Below are positions 17,299 to 26,413 of a stretch of 64,000 bases of DNA, one piece after another. Positions within the stretch are counted from its first letter, which is position 1; the number at the start of each line of letters is the position of its first letter. This DNA comes from Pseudomonas lijiangensis (GTDB taxonomy: Bacteria; Pseudomonadota; Gammaproteobacteria; Pseudomonadales; Pseudomonadaceae), in the NCBI RefSeq assembly GCF_018968705.1, contig NZ_CP076668.1:186001-250000 (forward strand), written 5' to 3'. The notes under the pieces were generated by a model. It did no database searches. It was not told the origin of the DNA and saw nothing but the letters and a program-made list of their open reading frames with translations. Position numbers and translations under genes: made by a program.

Positions 17299-18033
17299 CT
17301 AGCGAACCGAGCGTAGCGAATGAGTGAAGCGTGGCAGCAGGCGGCTCAGAACGTCGGCGATATAGCTGAGGAACAGGGTGCCGACCGAGCTTTTATAGTG
17401 CTGCGGATCGCGGCTGCCGATGGCAAGTACGCCGTGCAGGCCCAGATGGTTCAGGGTCACGATGGCGGTGGAGCCCACTTCCTTGCTTTGCTCTTCGCCG
17501 AACAGGAACGTCAGCTCATGCTCGCGCAATGCACCGCACACGGTTTTCTCGCCGATCAGGCCGCCAATGGCCTTCTGTGCATCGGCGCTGCTGACCCAGC
17601 GGCCCACGGGCATGGGGTTATCGCTGAACAGGACCAGGCTGACAAAGGGCACCTTGAATTCCTGGCGCAGGCTGTCTTCCACCGCGATGATCAGTTCATC
17701 CAGGCTGGTGGCGTCCATCATGGCGAGGTTGAGGCGTCGGGTTTTCTCGAACAGACGGTCGTTGTCGCGGGCTACATCCATCAACTGCGAGAGCCGATGA
17801 CGCATTTCGATATTGCGTTCACGCAGCAGCTTGAGCTGACGCTCGACCAGCGAGACGGTATCGCCGCGCTGGTGAGGGATACGCATCGACACCAGCAATT
17901 CGTCGTGCTCGGCGAAGAAATCCGGTTGTTTGAGCAGGAAAGCGATAACCGCCTCTGCTTCAAGGTTTGGCACTGCGCTATCGGCAGGCGATTCGCTGGT
18001 GTTGTCGGTTGAAGCCGGAGGCTGATCGGTCAT
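17299..18033 (-). CDS. DUF484 family protein (GAF-like)
   Basis: A 244-residue soluble protein of the DUF484/YigA group. A short helical N-terminal part ([20 protein letters not shown]) and a coiled coil ([20 protein letters not shown]) precede a GAF-like domain (about 100-235). The family is almost always between dapF and xerC, as here, but its role is unknown. There is no signal peptide or membrane helix. The start at 18033 lies 13 bases after dapF. Confidence 0.9.
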   Translation of the reverse strand: MTDQPPASTDNTSESPADSAVPNLEAEAVIAFLLKQPDFFAEHDELLVSMRIPHQRGDTVSLVERQLKLLRERNIEMRHRLSQLMDVARDNDRLFEKTRRLNLAMMDATSLDELIIAVEDSLRQEFKVPFVSLVLFSDNPMPVGRWVSSADAQKAIGGLIGEKTVCGALREHELTFLFGEEQSKEVGSTAIVTLNHLGLHGVLAIGSRDPQHYKSSVGTLFLSYIADVLSRLLPRFTHSLRSVR

Positions 18034-18046
18034 CGCATTTGCTCAC

Positions 18047-18877
18047 TCATAGACGAACTTGGCCTTCGTAAACCCGTACTGCCGGGCCTGTCATCATCAC
18101 AGAATGCCCCGGACCGGCCCACTCGATGGACAGGCGTCCGCCGGGCAGATCGATCAACAGAGGCGAATCCATCCAGCCCTGGCTGATGGCCGCTACGGCA
18201 GCAGCACATGCGCCGGTGCCGCAGGCCTGGGTTTCACCCGCGCCGCGCTCCCAGACGCGCAATTGTGCGCGCTGACGATCGATGACGTGAAGAAAACCCA
18301 CATTGACCCGTGCCGGGAAGCGCGGGTGATGCTCGATCTTCGGACCCAGTTCATGCACCGGCGCGCCGTTGATGTCGTCCACCCGCAGGACCGCATGGGG
18401 ATTGCCCATGGACACCGCAGCCAGCTCGACGTTCTGGCCGTCGACATCGACGTTGTAGCTCAGTGCCTGAGCGGGGGCCGTGAACGGAATGTCCTGTGGG
18501 GCCAGGCGTGGCGGACCCATGTCGACGCTGATCTGCCCGTCGTTGCGCACATCCAGTTCGATAATGCCGCTCTTGGTCTCGACCCGGATCTGGCGCTTGG
18601 CCGTCAGGCGCTTGTCCAGCACGAAGCGGGCGAAGCAGCGCGCACCGTTGCCACACTGCTCCACTTCGGAACCGTCGGAGTTGAAGATCCGGTAACGGAA
18701 ATCCACGTCCGGATTGCTCGGCGCTTCGACGATCAGCAACTGGTCGAAACCGATGCCGGTATGCCGGTCGCCCCATTGTTTGGCGTGCTTGGGCAAGATA
18801 TGCGCGTGCTGACTCACCAGGTCCAGGACCATGAAGTCATTACCCAGCCCATGCATCTTGGTAAAACGCAGCAGCAT
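18047..18877 (-). CDS. dapF: Diaminopimelate epimerase
   Basis: A 276-residue cytosolic enzyme converting LL- to meso-diaminopimelate for lysine and peptidoglycan. Both catalytic cysteines are present in their motifs: [15 protein letters not shown] (residue about 73) and [14 protein letters not shown] (about 218). The N-terminus [19 protein letters not shown] is diagnostic. It is 4 bases after lysA. Confidence 0.97.
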   Translation of the reverse strand: MLLRFTKMHGLGNDFMVLDLVSQHAHILPKHAKQWGDRHTGIGFDQLLIVEAPSNPDVDFRYRIFNSDGSEVEQCGNGARCFARFVLDKRLTAKRQIRVETKSGIIELDVRNDGQISVDMGPPRLAPQDIPFTAPAQALSYNVDVDGQNVELAAVSMGNPHAVLRVDDINGAPVHELGPKIEHHPRFPARVNVGFLHVIDRQRAQLRVWERGAGETQACGTGACAAAVAAISQGWMDSPLLIDLPGGRLSIEWAGPGHSVMMTGPAVRVYEGQVRL

Positions 18878-18881
18878 GGGT

Positions 18882-20129
18882 TTACTCCGGCAGCAGGCTT
18901 TCGCCAGCGAACAGCTCGGTCACGGTTTCGCGACGACGCACTTCAAAGGCTTGTGAGCCATCCACCAGTACTTCGGCGGTACGGCCACGGGTGTTGTAGT
19001 TCGAACTCATGACGAAACCATAGGCGCCCGCCGAGTGAACAGCCAGCAGATCGCCTTCAGCCAGAGCCAGTTCGCGGTTCTTGGCCAGGAAGTCACCGGT
19101 TTCGCAGATCGGGCCGACGATGTCATAAGTGCGTGCTGCGCCATCGCGTGGGCGCACGGCAGTGACATCCATCCAGGCCTGATACAGCGCCGGACGGATC
19201 AGGTCGTTCATGGCCGCATCGACGATGGCGAAATCCTTGTGCTCGGTGTGCTTGAGGTACTCGACCCGAGTCAGCAGCACGCCGGCATTGGCCACGATGA
19301 AGCGGCCTGGTTCGAACATCAGCCCCAGGTCACGTCCTTCAAGGCGCTCGCGCACGGCCTTGATGTAATCGGCCGCCAGTGGTGGCTCTTCGTCGCGATA
19401 ACGCACGCCCAGGCCGCCGCCCAAGTCGATATGACGCAAGTGAATGCCGCAGTCGCCGAGGCGATCCACCAGATCCAGCAGGCGGTCCAGTGCATCGATG
19501 AAGGGCTCCAAGGTCGTCAGTTGCGAGCCGATATGGCAGTCGACACCCAGGACTTCCAGGTTCGGCAGTTGCGAGGCGCGAACGTAGACGTCTTCGGCAT
19601 CCGCGATGGCGATGCCGAACTTGTTCTCTTTGAGGCCGGTGGAAATGTACGGGTGAGTGCCCGCATCCACATCCGGATTGACCCGCAGGGAGATCGGCGC
19701 ACGAACATTCAGTTCGGCTGCCACGACCTGCAGGCGCTCGAGTTCGTCGGTGGACTCGACGTTGAAGCAGTGCACGCCGACTTCAAGAGCGCGGCGCATG
19801 TCTTCACGGGTCTTGCCGACACCGGAGAACACGATCTTCTCGGCTTTGCCACCGGCGGCCAGCACACGCTCCAGTTCGCCACGGGATACGATGTCGAAAC
19901 CGGCGCCAAGACGCGCCAGGACATTGAGTACGCCCAGGTTGGAGTTGGCTTTCACGGCAAAACACACCAGATGCGGCATGCCGCTCAGGGCGTCGGCGTA
20001 GGCACGGTATTGGGCTTCGATGTGAGCGCGGGAATAGACATAGGTCGGCGTGCCGAAACGTTCGGCAATGGCAGACAATGCTACTCCTTCCGCGAACAGC
20101 TCACCGTCGCGATAGTTGAAGGCGTCCAT
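18882..20129 (-). CDS. lysA: Diaminopimelate decarboxylase
   Basis: A 415-residue PLP enzyme that decarboxylates meso-diaminopimelate to L-lysine, the last step of the pathway. The PLP lysine is in [14 protein letters not shown], and [13 protein letters not shown], the HIGSQLT histidine and [10 protein letters not shown] are conserved. The fold is an alanine-racemase barrel with a C-terminal beta domain. It sits between lppL (9 bases) and dapF (4 bases). Confidence 0.97.
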   Translation of the reverse strand: MDAFNYRDGELFAEGVALSAIAERFGTPTYVYSRAHIEAQYRAYADALSGMPHLVCFAVKANSNLGVLNVLARLGAGFDIVSRGELERVLAAGGKAEKIVFSGVGKTREDMRRALEVGVHCFNVESTDELERLQVVAAELNVRAPISLRVNPDVDAGTHPYISTGLKENKFGIAIADAEDVYVRASQLPNLEVLGVDCHIGSQLTTLEPFIDALDRLLDLVDRLGDCGIHLRHIDLGGGLGVRYRDEEPPLAADYIKAVRERLEGRDLGLMFEPGRFIVANAGVLLTRVEYLKHTEHKDFAIVDAAMNDLIRPALYQAWMDVTAVRPRDGAARTYDIVGPICETGDFLAKNRELALAEGDLLAVHSAGAYGFVMSSNYNTRGRTAEVLVDGSQAFEVRRRETVTELFAGESLLPE

Positions 20130-20138
20130 GTAATTCCC

Positions 20139-20285
20139 TTAAAGATGCTTGTGCGATTGCGATTTGGCTTGTTCGTCGGATGATTTGGTGTCATCGGGCA
20201 GGTAGAGCGGGCCTTTCTGGCCGCACGCAGTGACAAGACAAGCGACCGCGACGAGCGCAGCAAGCGAAGAGATCAGGCGCTTCAT
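20139..20285 (-). CDS. lppL: Small lipoprotein LppL/LptM-like
   Basis: A 48-residue lipoprotein: signal MKRLISSLAALVAVACLVTAC with lipobox LVTAC (Cys21), then GQKGPLYLPDD, the motif of the LptM/YifL family. E. coli LptM helps LptD oxidative maturation in the outer membrane; the Pseudomonas gene is called lppL. It is upstream of lysA by 9 bases, the usual place. The start codon is at 20285. Confidence 0.92.
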   Translation of the reverse strand: MKRLISSLAALVAVACLVTACGQKGPLYLPDDTKSSDEQAKSQSHKHL

Positions 20286-20502
20286 GGCGAAATCCTTTGT
20301 AAAAGCATTAATTGCGCCCGAGTATACCGGCCACCCGGCGGCTTGCCTATGCAGGTTCCCACCCGTCCGGCGGGCCTTTGACGTTATCGCTGGATATGAA
20401 CTGTTGCAGGGCGCGTCTGGCGGGTATGTTTTGCATTTGCCTTGCGGCGTCCGTATCTTGCGACCCTGTGCCATAAGCAGAAAATTTTTCGAGGGTCCCG
20501 TA

Positions 20503-20835
20503 ATGAGTTTGACCGAAGCCCGTTTTCACGATCTGGTGGATGCTACCCAGCAAGCGCTGGAAGACATTTTCGATGAGAGCGATCTGGATCTGGACCTTGA
20601 AAACTCTGCTGGCGTACTGACCGTAAAGTTCGAGAACGGCACCCAGCTCATCTTCAGTCGTCAGGAGCCGCTGCGTCAGCTCTGGCTGGCAGCGCGTTCG
20701 GGTGGCTTTCATTTTGACTACGACGAAGAAACCAGCCGCTGGGTATGCGACAGCAGCGACGAGTTGCTGAGCGAGATGCTGGTACGCATTACTCAGGAGC
20801 AGGCTGGCGTCGAACTGGATTTCGACGAGATCTGA
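20503..20835 (+). CDS. cyaY: Frataxin-like iron protein CyaY
   Basis: A 110-residue frataxin fold protein with the acidic first helix (LVDATQQALEDIFDESDLDLDLE) and the beta sheet containing LTVKFENGTQLIFSRQEPLRQLWLA. It binds iron and modulates Fe-S cluster assembly on IscS. The start at 20503 has GAGGG upstream. It is divergent from lppL and is followed 2 bases later by the DUF1289 gene. Confidence 0.95.
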   Translation: MSLTEARFHDLVDATQQALEDIFDESDLDLDLENSAGVLTVKFENGTQLIFSRQEPLRQLWLAARSGGFHFDYDEETSRWVCDSSDELLSEMLVRITQEQAGVELDFDEI

Positions 20836-20837
20836 TC

Positions 20838-21086
20838 GTGACCGATAACACCACGCCCGCACCTGCCCGGCCACCCAAGCCGCTGTTCAGCAACGTCAGC
20901 CCTGCCGTGCCTTCGCCCTGTGTCAGCCTGTGTCGGCTCGACGAGCAGAAAGTCTGTCTGGGCTGCTTTCGCCATGTAGAAGACATTCGCGAATGGCGCT
21001 CGGCTGACGATGATCGACGCCGTCAGATTCGCCACAGCGCCGACCAGCGCCGGGAGCTTGCCCAGGAAAACCGCATCGCGGGCTAA
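20838..21086 (+). CDS. DUF1289 cysteine-rich small protein
   Basis: An 82-residue protein with GTG start 2 bases after cyaY. The core PCVSLCRLDEQKVCLGCFR has four cysteines in the C-x3-C-x7-C-x2-C pattern of DUF1289, possibly a metal or Fe-S site, followed by the typical W-R-S tail helix. Function is unknown. Coupling to cyaY is suggestive of an iron link, which is inference. Confidence 0.88.
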   Translation: MTDNTTPAPARPPKPLFSNVSPAVPSPCVSLCRLDEQKVCLGCFRHVEDIREWRSADDDRRRQIRHSADQRRELAQENRIAG

Positions 21087-21157
21087 CGCCCTGTCGGGTT
21101 GTGTATTTATTCGCTGATGTTAATGTCAGAACCTGCTTCTCTAGATAGAGAGGCCTG

Positions 21158-21189
21158 TCAAAACCCCGCCGGATCGGCGGGGTTTTGCT
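21158..21189 (+). terminator. Intrinsic terminator after cyaY-DUF1289
   Basis: AAAACCCCGCC-GGATC-GGCGGGGTTTT, a near-perfect 11-bp stem with T run, 35 bases before rnk. Confidence 0.88.
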
Positions 21190-21223
21190 TTTGTTGCGCA
21201 GAAAAAAGGAGACTGCCCGAATC

Positions 21224-21631
21224 ATGAACACCGCACCTTCCATTATCCTCACCCGGCTCGATGTCCAGCGTCTTGAGCGCCTTATCGACAGCCAGACGCA
21301 GTCCAGCCCCGGCATCGAGGCCTTGCAGGCCGAGCTGGACCGTGCCGAACAGATCGTCGGTCACGATGAAGTGCCTGCCGGGCTGGTCACCATGAATTCG
21401 CGTGTGCATTGCCGTGAAGAGGGCAGTGGCAAGGACTATCACCTCAAGCTGGTCTACCCGCAGGACGCGGGCGCCGAAGGGACGGTTTCGGTACTGGCAC
21501 CGGTAGGCTCGGCCCTGCTGGGCCTGCAGGTCGGCCAACACATCGACTGGCCCGCACCGGGCGGCAAGACACTCAAACTCACCCTGCTGGCGGTGGAATA
21601 TCAGCCGGAGGCGGCGGGAGAATATCTGTAG
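21224..21631 (+). CDS. rnk: Rnk, regulator of nucleoside diphosphate kinase
   Basis: A 135-residue Rnk protein: N-terminal helical hairpin (LTRLDVQRLERLIDSQ) and a GreA/GreB-like C-terminal FKBP domain (VSVLAPVGSALLGLQVGQHIDWPAPGG). Rnk binds RNA polymerase and affects Ndk and alginate in P. aeruginosa. The start at 21224 follows AAAAGGAG by 14 bases, which is long. Its TAG stop lies in the GTAGGAGC arm of a REP. Confidence 0.92.
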   Translation: MNTAPSIILTRLDVQRLERLIDSQTQSSPGIEALQAELDRAEQIVGHDEVPAGLVTMNSRVHCREEGSGKDYHLKLVYPQDAGAEGTVSVLAPVGSALLGLQVGQHIDWPAPGGKTLKLTLLAVEYQPEAAGEYL

Positions 21632-21714
21632 GAGCGGATTCATCCGCGAAGAGGGCGGCAGGCTTTAGCTACAAGCTACAGCCGCTATTTTTTCGCGAAT
21701 GAATTCGCTCCTAC
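21628..21714. repeat. REP pair between rnk and cyaA
   Basis: GTAGGAGCGGATTCATCCGCG faces TTCGCGAATGAATTCGCTCC across a spacer containing AGCTACAAGCTAC. The left copy contains the TAG stop of rnk and the right copy the TAG stop of cyaA. Confidence 0.85.
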
Positions 21715-24566
21715 GCAGAGCCTGATTCCTCCATTGCCTCATTCAACGCCTTTTCCAACTCTGCCTTGTGGCGCAGGAACAGGATGCTTTGTCCGTGGCC
21801 ATCATCCAGCAGGCCGGAGAGGTCGAGGTCGGTGATGTAGCAGCGATAGCGTTGCGGTTCCTGGCGGCGTTCGAGGATTTGCTGGGCGACCACGGCAAAC
21901 AGTTGGTCGCCATGCTCCAGTTCCGAGAACTCGCTGTTGTCGCAATACAGCGTGACGTTCAGCTGGCCCGGCGAGGTTTCTTCGATAATCGCCTGCACGT
22001 CGTAATACGGTTTGTCCGCAGCGGTCGGTGCCGGGCGGGGTTCGATGCGTCGGGCGCGGCCTGTGCCTGATGGCAATACCTGGTAATACAGCATGTCCAG
22101 CAAGACAGGTTCTGCCGGGTTATCCAGTGGCAGCGATGCGCCGCGTCGATAGACCAGTGAGTGGAAGAAGCGCTGCAAGGGCAGCAACAGGCTCTGTTCG
22201 TCGTGATACGGCAAGCGCTGGTGCCAGAGCGCGTTGTGTTCGTCGAGCACATACAGGTCGGCGTCCGGCTCGTTGACTCGATAGAACACCTGAATGCACT
22301 CCGGCTGCCCATGGGGCAGGATCAGCGCCAGGTCGTGATCGTCCAGGGCTTGCGGGTCCAGATGCAGCGGGCTGTAGAGCGGTGATTCCTCGCCCAGATA
22401 ATTGAACAGCCCCGGCAGGCTGTTGACCACCACATGGCCCACTTGGCCGGGCGTCATTTTCAGTACGTGATACTGCTGTTGCACCTGAATCAGGTAGCGA
22501 TGGTTCAGGCCTCTGGCGAGCAGCAGTTGGGCGGTATTGATCAGTTCTTCGACCCGCTGTGCGATGGCCGGAGCACGGTTATGGCAGAAGCAGCGCACAC
22601 GTATGCGTGGCTGGACCTCGCCTTCGGGCAGGTTGCTGAGCAGTTCGCTCATGCAGTCGAGCAGGGCGTGAGGCCCGTCGTAGCGGCTGACCAGTGTTTC
22701 ATTCCAGCTATTGAGGGTGATCTGGTCCAGCGTCAGCACCAGATTTTCCCGCACGCCAGCATAACTGAGCGAGTCGGTGCGCTCGGTCGTCATCAGGATA
22801 TTCAGCTCGCGATGGTGCCTGAGCGGGTCGACGCCCACGTTCACCAGCAGCAATATTTCATTGGGCACACTGGGTTTGAGCAGGTATTCGTCGCTGACTT
22901 CGCTCAGTGGCAGCGGGATCGTCTGCTGCAGGGCGCCCAGCAGATTGAACAGCTCGAACTCGCTCAGGTCGCTTGAGCCCGGATGCAAGGCCAGTCGAGT
23001 GCTGGTGTCTATCACGCCGTTGCGATGGCACCAGGTCAGCAGCTCAAGCAGTTCGCGGCTTCGCTTGATGGGCGAGAAATTCTGCCATTCATGGGTGCCC
23101 AGGTTGCCGTTGTACAAGGCCCACTGGTTTTTCCCCGGTTCGCGCTTGTTGGGAGAATGGACCAGGGTCAGAGTATCTTCGGCCAGATCGGGTGCTATGC
23201 CAGGGTTGATGAACTCGACCTTGCCTGCCTTGCGTTCGAAGGCGGCATACAGGCGTCGGCCCAGTACGCTGACGTCACGGGCCGTGATGGCATTGGGGGC
23301 GTTTTGCGTACGGGCGAACTGCACCAGGAAGCGATAACTGTAATTCAGCTCATTGACCAGCGAGCGGCGCTCGTGAGCTACCTGCCGGACTTTCCACTGA
23401 CTGCGACTGTCCAGCAGCGCCAGTTGGCGCTCATCCCAGCCCCATTCCCGGGTCAGGCGCTCCAGCAGCAGACGTTGCCAGCCATTGCTGCGCTGACGGG
23501 CCGGGCCGGTGAGCTTTTTGTTGACCTTCAGGTACAGGCTGCGACGTACCAGCTCCAGTCGCTCCGATTCGCCGCGGGCCAGCAGATGCTCTTCGATCCG
23601 CTGGTACACGACCATGTAAGGGTCCAGTTCGTCCAGATCCAGTTTGTTGGCGAAGACGGCCTGCTTGAACCGCAGGCTCAGGCACTGAACGTTGGGGTGT
23701 TCGCTGGAGTAGACCTCGATCAGCAACAGTTTGAGGACGGACTTGTAAGGCGACTCGATGCCTTTGAACAGTTGCCAGAGCCCTGCGCCGATGAATTCAC
23801 CGGGCGGAATGCCGGTCATGGGGCCAAGGTCGAGCACTTCGTTGGCGCGAATGAAGCGCTTGGACAGCAGCGTGTGGGTGTACTCGGCGTAGCGTTCTTC
23901 TTCATAGACCGGCACCAGCCACCACATCGGTGTGCGGCCAGCGAGCCAGATGGCGGTGCGGTAGAACTCATCCAGCAGCAGGTAGTGCTGGCTGGTGCCG
24001 CAGTCGTCGGAACTGAGCTGGGTGTCTCGATCCCCGGCCCGGAAGCGTTGCGGGTCGATCAGAAAGAAATGCGCCTCTGCGCCCATGGACGCTGCCCAAG
24101 TTTCCAGTGCCTGACATTTTCTGCGCAGTTCTGCGATGGCTTCCGGGGCCAGATCCGAATCGTGGCAGACCCAGACGTCCATATCGCTCTGTTCGGCCTG
24201 GGCCACGGTTCCGAGGCTGCCCATCAGGAACAGACCGTGGATGGGCTGTGGCGGATTGCCGTGGCGGGCCTTATAGGAAAAAGATCGGGTCAGCCGCTGC
24301 GCTTCTGCCAGCGCCTGGGCGTCCGGCTCGTAATGGGAGACGCCAGCAGGCGTGCTGCTGGAAACGTAGCCGGGCAGCAGCGGGTGATTGACATGAAAGC
24401 ACAGCGGCAACAGCGTCAGCACGCTTTGCTGGCGAGTCGAAAGCCCTTCCATGGCACGGGCATACCGCCCGTCATTGAGAGTCAGGAAGCGGTTACGTAA
24501 CTGGCTGAGCACCTTGCGGTCGATGCCCTCATCCAGATCGGGACGAATTTCGGGATTACGCGTCAT
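21711..24566 (-). CDS. cyaA: Class I adenylate cyclase
   Basis: A 951-residue class I adenylate cyclase. The N-terminal catalytic domain (about 1-500) shows MGSLGTVAQAEQSDMDVWVC, the nucleotidyltransferase Ser-Asp motif, and the C-terminal half is the regulatory region. It makes cAMP for Vfr/CRP-type control. The length is that of full Pseudomonas CyaA. It is convergent with rnk. It begins MTRNPEIRPDLDEGIDRKV at 24566, with no strong ribosome site seen. Confidence 0.95.
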   Translation of the reverse strand: MTRNPEIRPDLDEGIDRKVLSQLRNRFLTLNDGRYARAMEGLSTRQQSVLTLLPLCFHVNHPLLPGYVSSSTPAGVSHYEPDAQALAEAQRLTRSFSYKARHGNPPQPIHGLFLMGSLGTVAQAEQSDMDVWVCHDSDLAPEAIAELRRKCQALETWAASMGAEAHFFLIDPQRFRAGDRDTQLSSDDCGTSQHYLLLDEFYRTAIWLAGRTPMWWLVPVYEEERYAEYTHTLLSKRFIRANEVLDLGPMTGIPPGEFIGAGLWQLFKGIESPYKSVLKLLLIEVYSSEHPNVQCLSLRFKQAVFANKLDLDELDPYMVVYQRIEEHLLARGESERLELVRRSLYLKVNKKLTGPARQRSNGWQRLLLERLTREWGWDERQLALLDSRSQWKVRQVAHERRSLVNELNYSYRFLVQFARTQNAPNAITARDVSVLGRRLYAAFERKAGKVEFINPGIAPDLAEDTLTLVHSPNKREPGKNQWALYNGNLGTHEWQNFSPIKRSRELLELLTWCHRNGVIDTSTRLALHPGSSDLSEFELFNLLGALQQTIPLPLSEVSDEYLLKPSVPNEILLLVNVGVDPLRHHRELNILMTTERTDSLSYAGVRENLVLTLDQITLNSWNETLVSRYDGPHALLDCMSELLSNLPEGEVQPRIRVRCFCHNRAPAIAQRVEELINTAQLLLARGLNHRYLIQVQQQYHVLKMTPGQVGHVVVNSLPGLFNYLGEESPLYSPLHLDPQALDDHDLALILPHGQPECIQVFYRVNEPDADLYVLDEHNALWHQRLPYHDEQSLLLPLQRFFHSLVYRRGASLPLDNPAEPVLLDMLYYQVLPSGTGRARRIEPRPAPTAADKPYYDVQAIIEETSPGQLNVTLYCDNSEFSELEHGDQLFAVVAQQILERRQEPQRYRCYITDLDLSGLLDDGHGQSILFLRHKAELEKALNEAMEESGSA

Positions 24567-24789
24567 CGCAACTCAAGCATCTGGCCTGTGCAGGCGTTGA
24601 AGTGGTTAGCAGATGGCGAAGAAGACTACAGCCCAAGAGGATACATGCACGGTAGGGTTATTATTCTGACGCCGGTTTTTTATCGGCCTACATTCCCATA
24701 AATGGAGGGCCCGCTGCACCTTTTTGTTTGCGCGGCAGGCCCGGATGTCAGCTATTCAAGGCAAAAGCAAAGCGAAGTGATGCGGCTTT

Positions 24790-25038
24790 TCAGGCGGCCT
24801 CTTCGGAGACGTTCAGGATGGTCAGCAGCGATTGGGCATGCTCGGCGGCTTCAAGCCCGAGGCTGGTCAGATAGCCACCATCGACTTGGGTGGTGAGGCC
24901 TTTTTCAAAAAGTCTTTTGGCAGCCGCAATGGCTGTCGGGGCGGCCACATGGTGGACTTTAAGCCCTTCCTGGGTGTTACCCAGATTGAACAGTGCAAGG
25001 ATTTCCAGTTCGGCAACCAGCTCAGGGGTATACGACAT
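24790..25038 (-). CDS. TIGR02647-type small conserved protein
   Basis: An 82-residue protein (MSYTPELVAELEILALFNLG..., APTAIAAAKRLFEKGLTTQVDGGYLTSLG). The layout resembles a small winged helix, and I recognise it as the TIGR02647 family of Pseudomonas and Shewanella, of unknown function. The start at 25038 has GGAG upstream. The upstream 24567-24789 shows no gene. Confidence 0.8.
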   Translation of the reverse strand: MSYTPELVAELEILALFNLGNTQEGLKVHHVAAPTAIAAAKRLFEKGLTTQVDGGYLTSLGLEAAEHAQSLLTILNVSEEAA

Positions 25039-25141
25039 AAGGACTCCAGACTTTTATAGTTGGCTGGATCGTGAGGGTTACAGAATCGACAAGGCTGTTT
25101 GACACGTCGGTTCTGTATGACCGTTAACGCCAGCTTGCAGG

Positions 25142-25175
25142 AAAGCCCCTATGGATTGATTGGCAGAGGGGCCTT
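25142..25175 (-). terminator. Hairpin downstream of the 25234-25509 gene
   Basis: AAAGGCCCCT and AGGGGCTTT on the minus strand pair around a 15-base loop with T-rich ends. Confidence 0.55.
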
Positions 25176-25233
25176 TGCAGTGTAGCCAGTGCCTGGAATC
25201 TTTGCAGCATATCTCTTGCCGGAATATCGCAAG

Positions 25234-25509
25234 TCAGGCTTCGGGCGGCAGTTCCGGCAAGGCGCGCAGGGCGGTTTCATACCACTGGGTATTGAATGGC
25301 CGGTCTTCTTCGAGCATGGCGTCAATCTCGATGGCCAGCACATGAGCCATCAACTCGAGGATGTCTTCACGCTCATAGCCAACCAGCGTCAGCTTGTTGT
25401 AAGTGGCCTTGGCGGCAGGTGGGTTATCCGCCTCGATCTGGTTTTCAATCGCTTCGATCAGGGTCGAAGCAGTGAACTCTTCTTCATCGTTATCGATTGT
25501 GTCAGTCAT
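25234..25509 (-). CDS. Conserved hypothetical acidic protein
   Basis: A 91-residue protein, acidic at its N-terminus (MTDTIDNDEEEF), then helical (TLIEAIENQIEADNPPAAKA, GYEREDILELMAHVLAIEID). GAGGAT precedes the start at 25509. It has the look of a conserved gammaproteobacterial small protein found near GST genes, but I cannot name the family. It has no signal peptide or cysteine motif. Confidence 0.7.
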   Translation of the reverse strand: MTDTIDNDEEEFTASTLIEAIENQIEADNPPAAKATYNKLTLVGYEREDILELMAHVLAIEIDAMLEEDRPFNTQWYETALRALPELPPEA

Positions 25510-25686
25510 GGTAAATCCTCTGTGAGGCGGGTAGTTTAACTGGATTCTTTTACCGGTGTCGGCTTCGGTGAGGCCTGTCTGTCAGAACGGTCTTTAAGTT
25601 GTGTGAGAGGTACTTAACCCACTGACATTTCAGGACAAATATATAAAAGTACCGCCACACACAACTTAATGGTCATGGAGGCCGAC

Positions 25687-26361
25687 GTGCTGAAGCTTTA
25701 TGGTTTTGCCGCAAGCAATTATTTCAACATGGTCAAGTTGGCGCTGCTGGAGAAGCAGCTACCTTTTGAAGTGATTGCGCTGCATGGATGCCAGAATCCC
25801 GAGGTACTGGCGATCAGTGCACGAGGCAAGGTGCCAATACTGGAAACCGACCAGGGTTTCATCAGTGAGACGGATGTCATCCTGCGTTACATCGAGGAAA
25901 CCCAGCCCGGTCGGGCGCTGCTTCCCGAGGACCCATTCTCCCGTGCCCAGGTCTGGACCATCGCCAAGGAAATCGAACTGTATATCGAGTTGCCAGCGCG
26001 GCTTTGCTACGTCGAAGTGATCTTCGGTGGGCGGCCCACTCCCGAGGACCTCAAGGCCAAGGCTCGCCGGGACTTGCTCAAGGGGTTCCGGGCCTTGGCC
26101 CAGCGTGCCCGTTTTGCACCCTATGTGGCGGGCGAGAACTTCACTCTGGCGGATCTGTATTTTCTTTACAGCGTCGACCATGCCCAGCAAGTCGCTGAGA
26201 AACTGTTCGGTCTTGATCTGTTGCAGGATATGCCGGGTGCGCGGGCTCTGCTTGAGCATCTGGCACTCAATCCGAATGTGCAGCGGGTAGCGGCGGACAG
26301 GGAAGCTGAATGGCCAGCATTCCTGGAGCGTGTCCAGGCGGTGGCGCGCAAGGCAGGGTAG
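25687..26361 (+). CDS. Glutathione S-transferase family protein
   Basis: A 224-residue GST. The N-terminal thioredoxin-like domain (VLKLYGFAASNYFNMVKLAL, ISARGKVPILETDQGFISETDVILRYIE) carries the Pro and Glu/Ser-Glu-Ser-type glutathione site, and the helical C-terminal domain includes GENFTLADLYFLYSVDHA. GTG at 25687 is favoured because GGAGG lies 5 bases before it (25677-25681). ATG 25669 and 25675 are in frame but lie over that site. The substrate is unknown. Confidence 0.85.
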   Translation: MLKLYGFAASNYFNMVKLALLEKQLPFEVIALHGCQNPEVLAISARGKVPILETDQGFISETDVILRYIEETQPGRALLPEDPFSRAQVWTIAKEIELYIELPARLCYVEVIFGGRPTPEDLKAKARRDLLKGFRALAQRARFAPYVAGENFTLADLYFLYSVDHAQQVAEKLFGLDLLQDMPGARALLEHLALNPNVQRVAADREAEWPAFLERVQAVARKAG

Positions 26362-26375
26362 ATAAGGGGCTGCTC

Positions 26376-26405
26376 CGTCGCGGCCAGGTGGGCCGGCCGC
26401 GACGG
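26376..26405. terminator. Bidirectional hairpin between GST and argH
   Basis: CCGTCGCGGCC and GGCCGCGACGG form a GC-rich stem between the two convergent genes. There is no T run on either strand, so its role as terminator is tentative. Confidence 0.5.
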
Positions 26406-26413
26406 CGACAGTT

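Noticed and set aside
22983..24500. 505-codon plus-strand frame antisense to cyaA
   Set aside because: Long antisense frames are common in high-GC DNA opposite real genes. The cyaA strand carries catalytic motifs and this one shows none.
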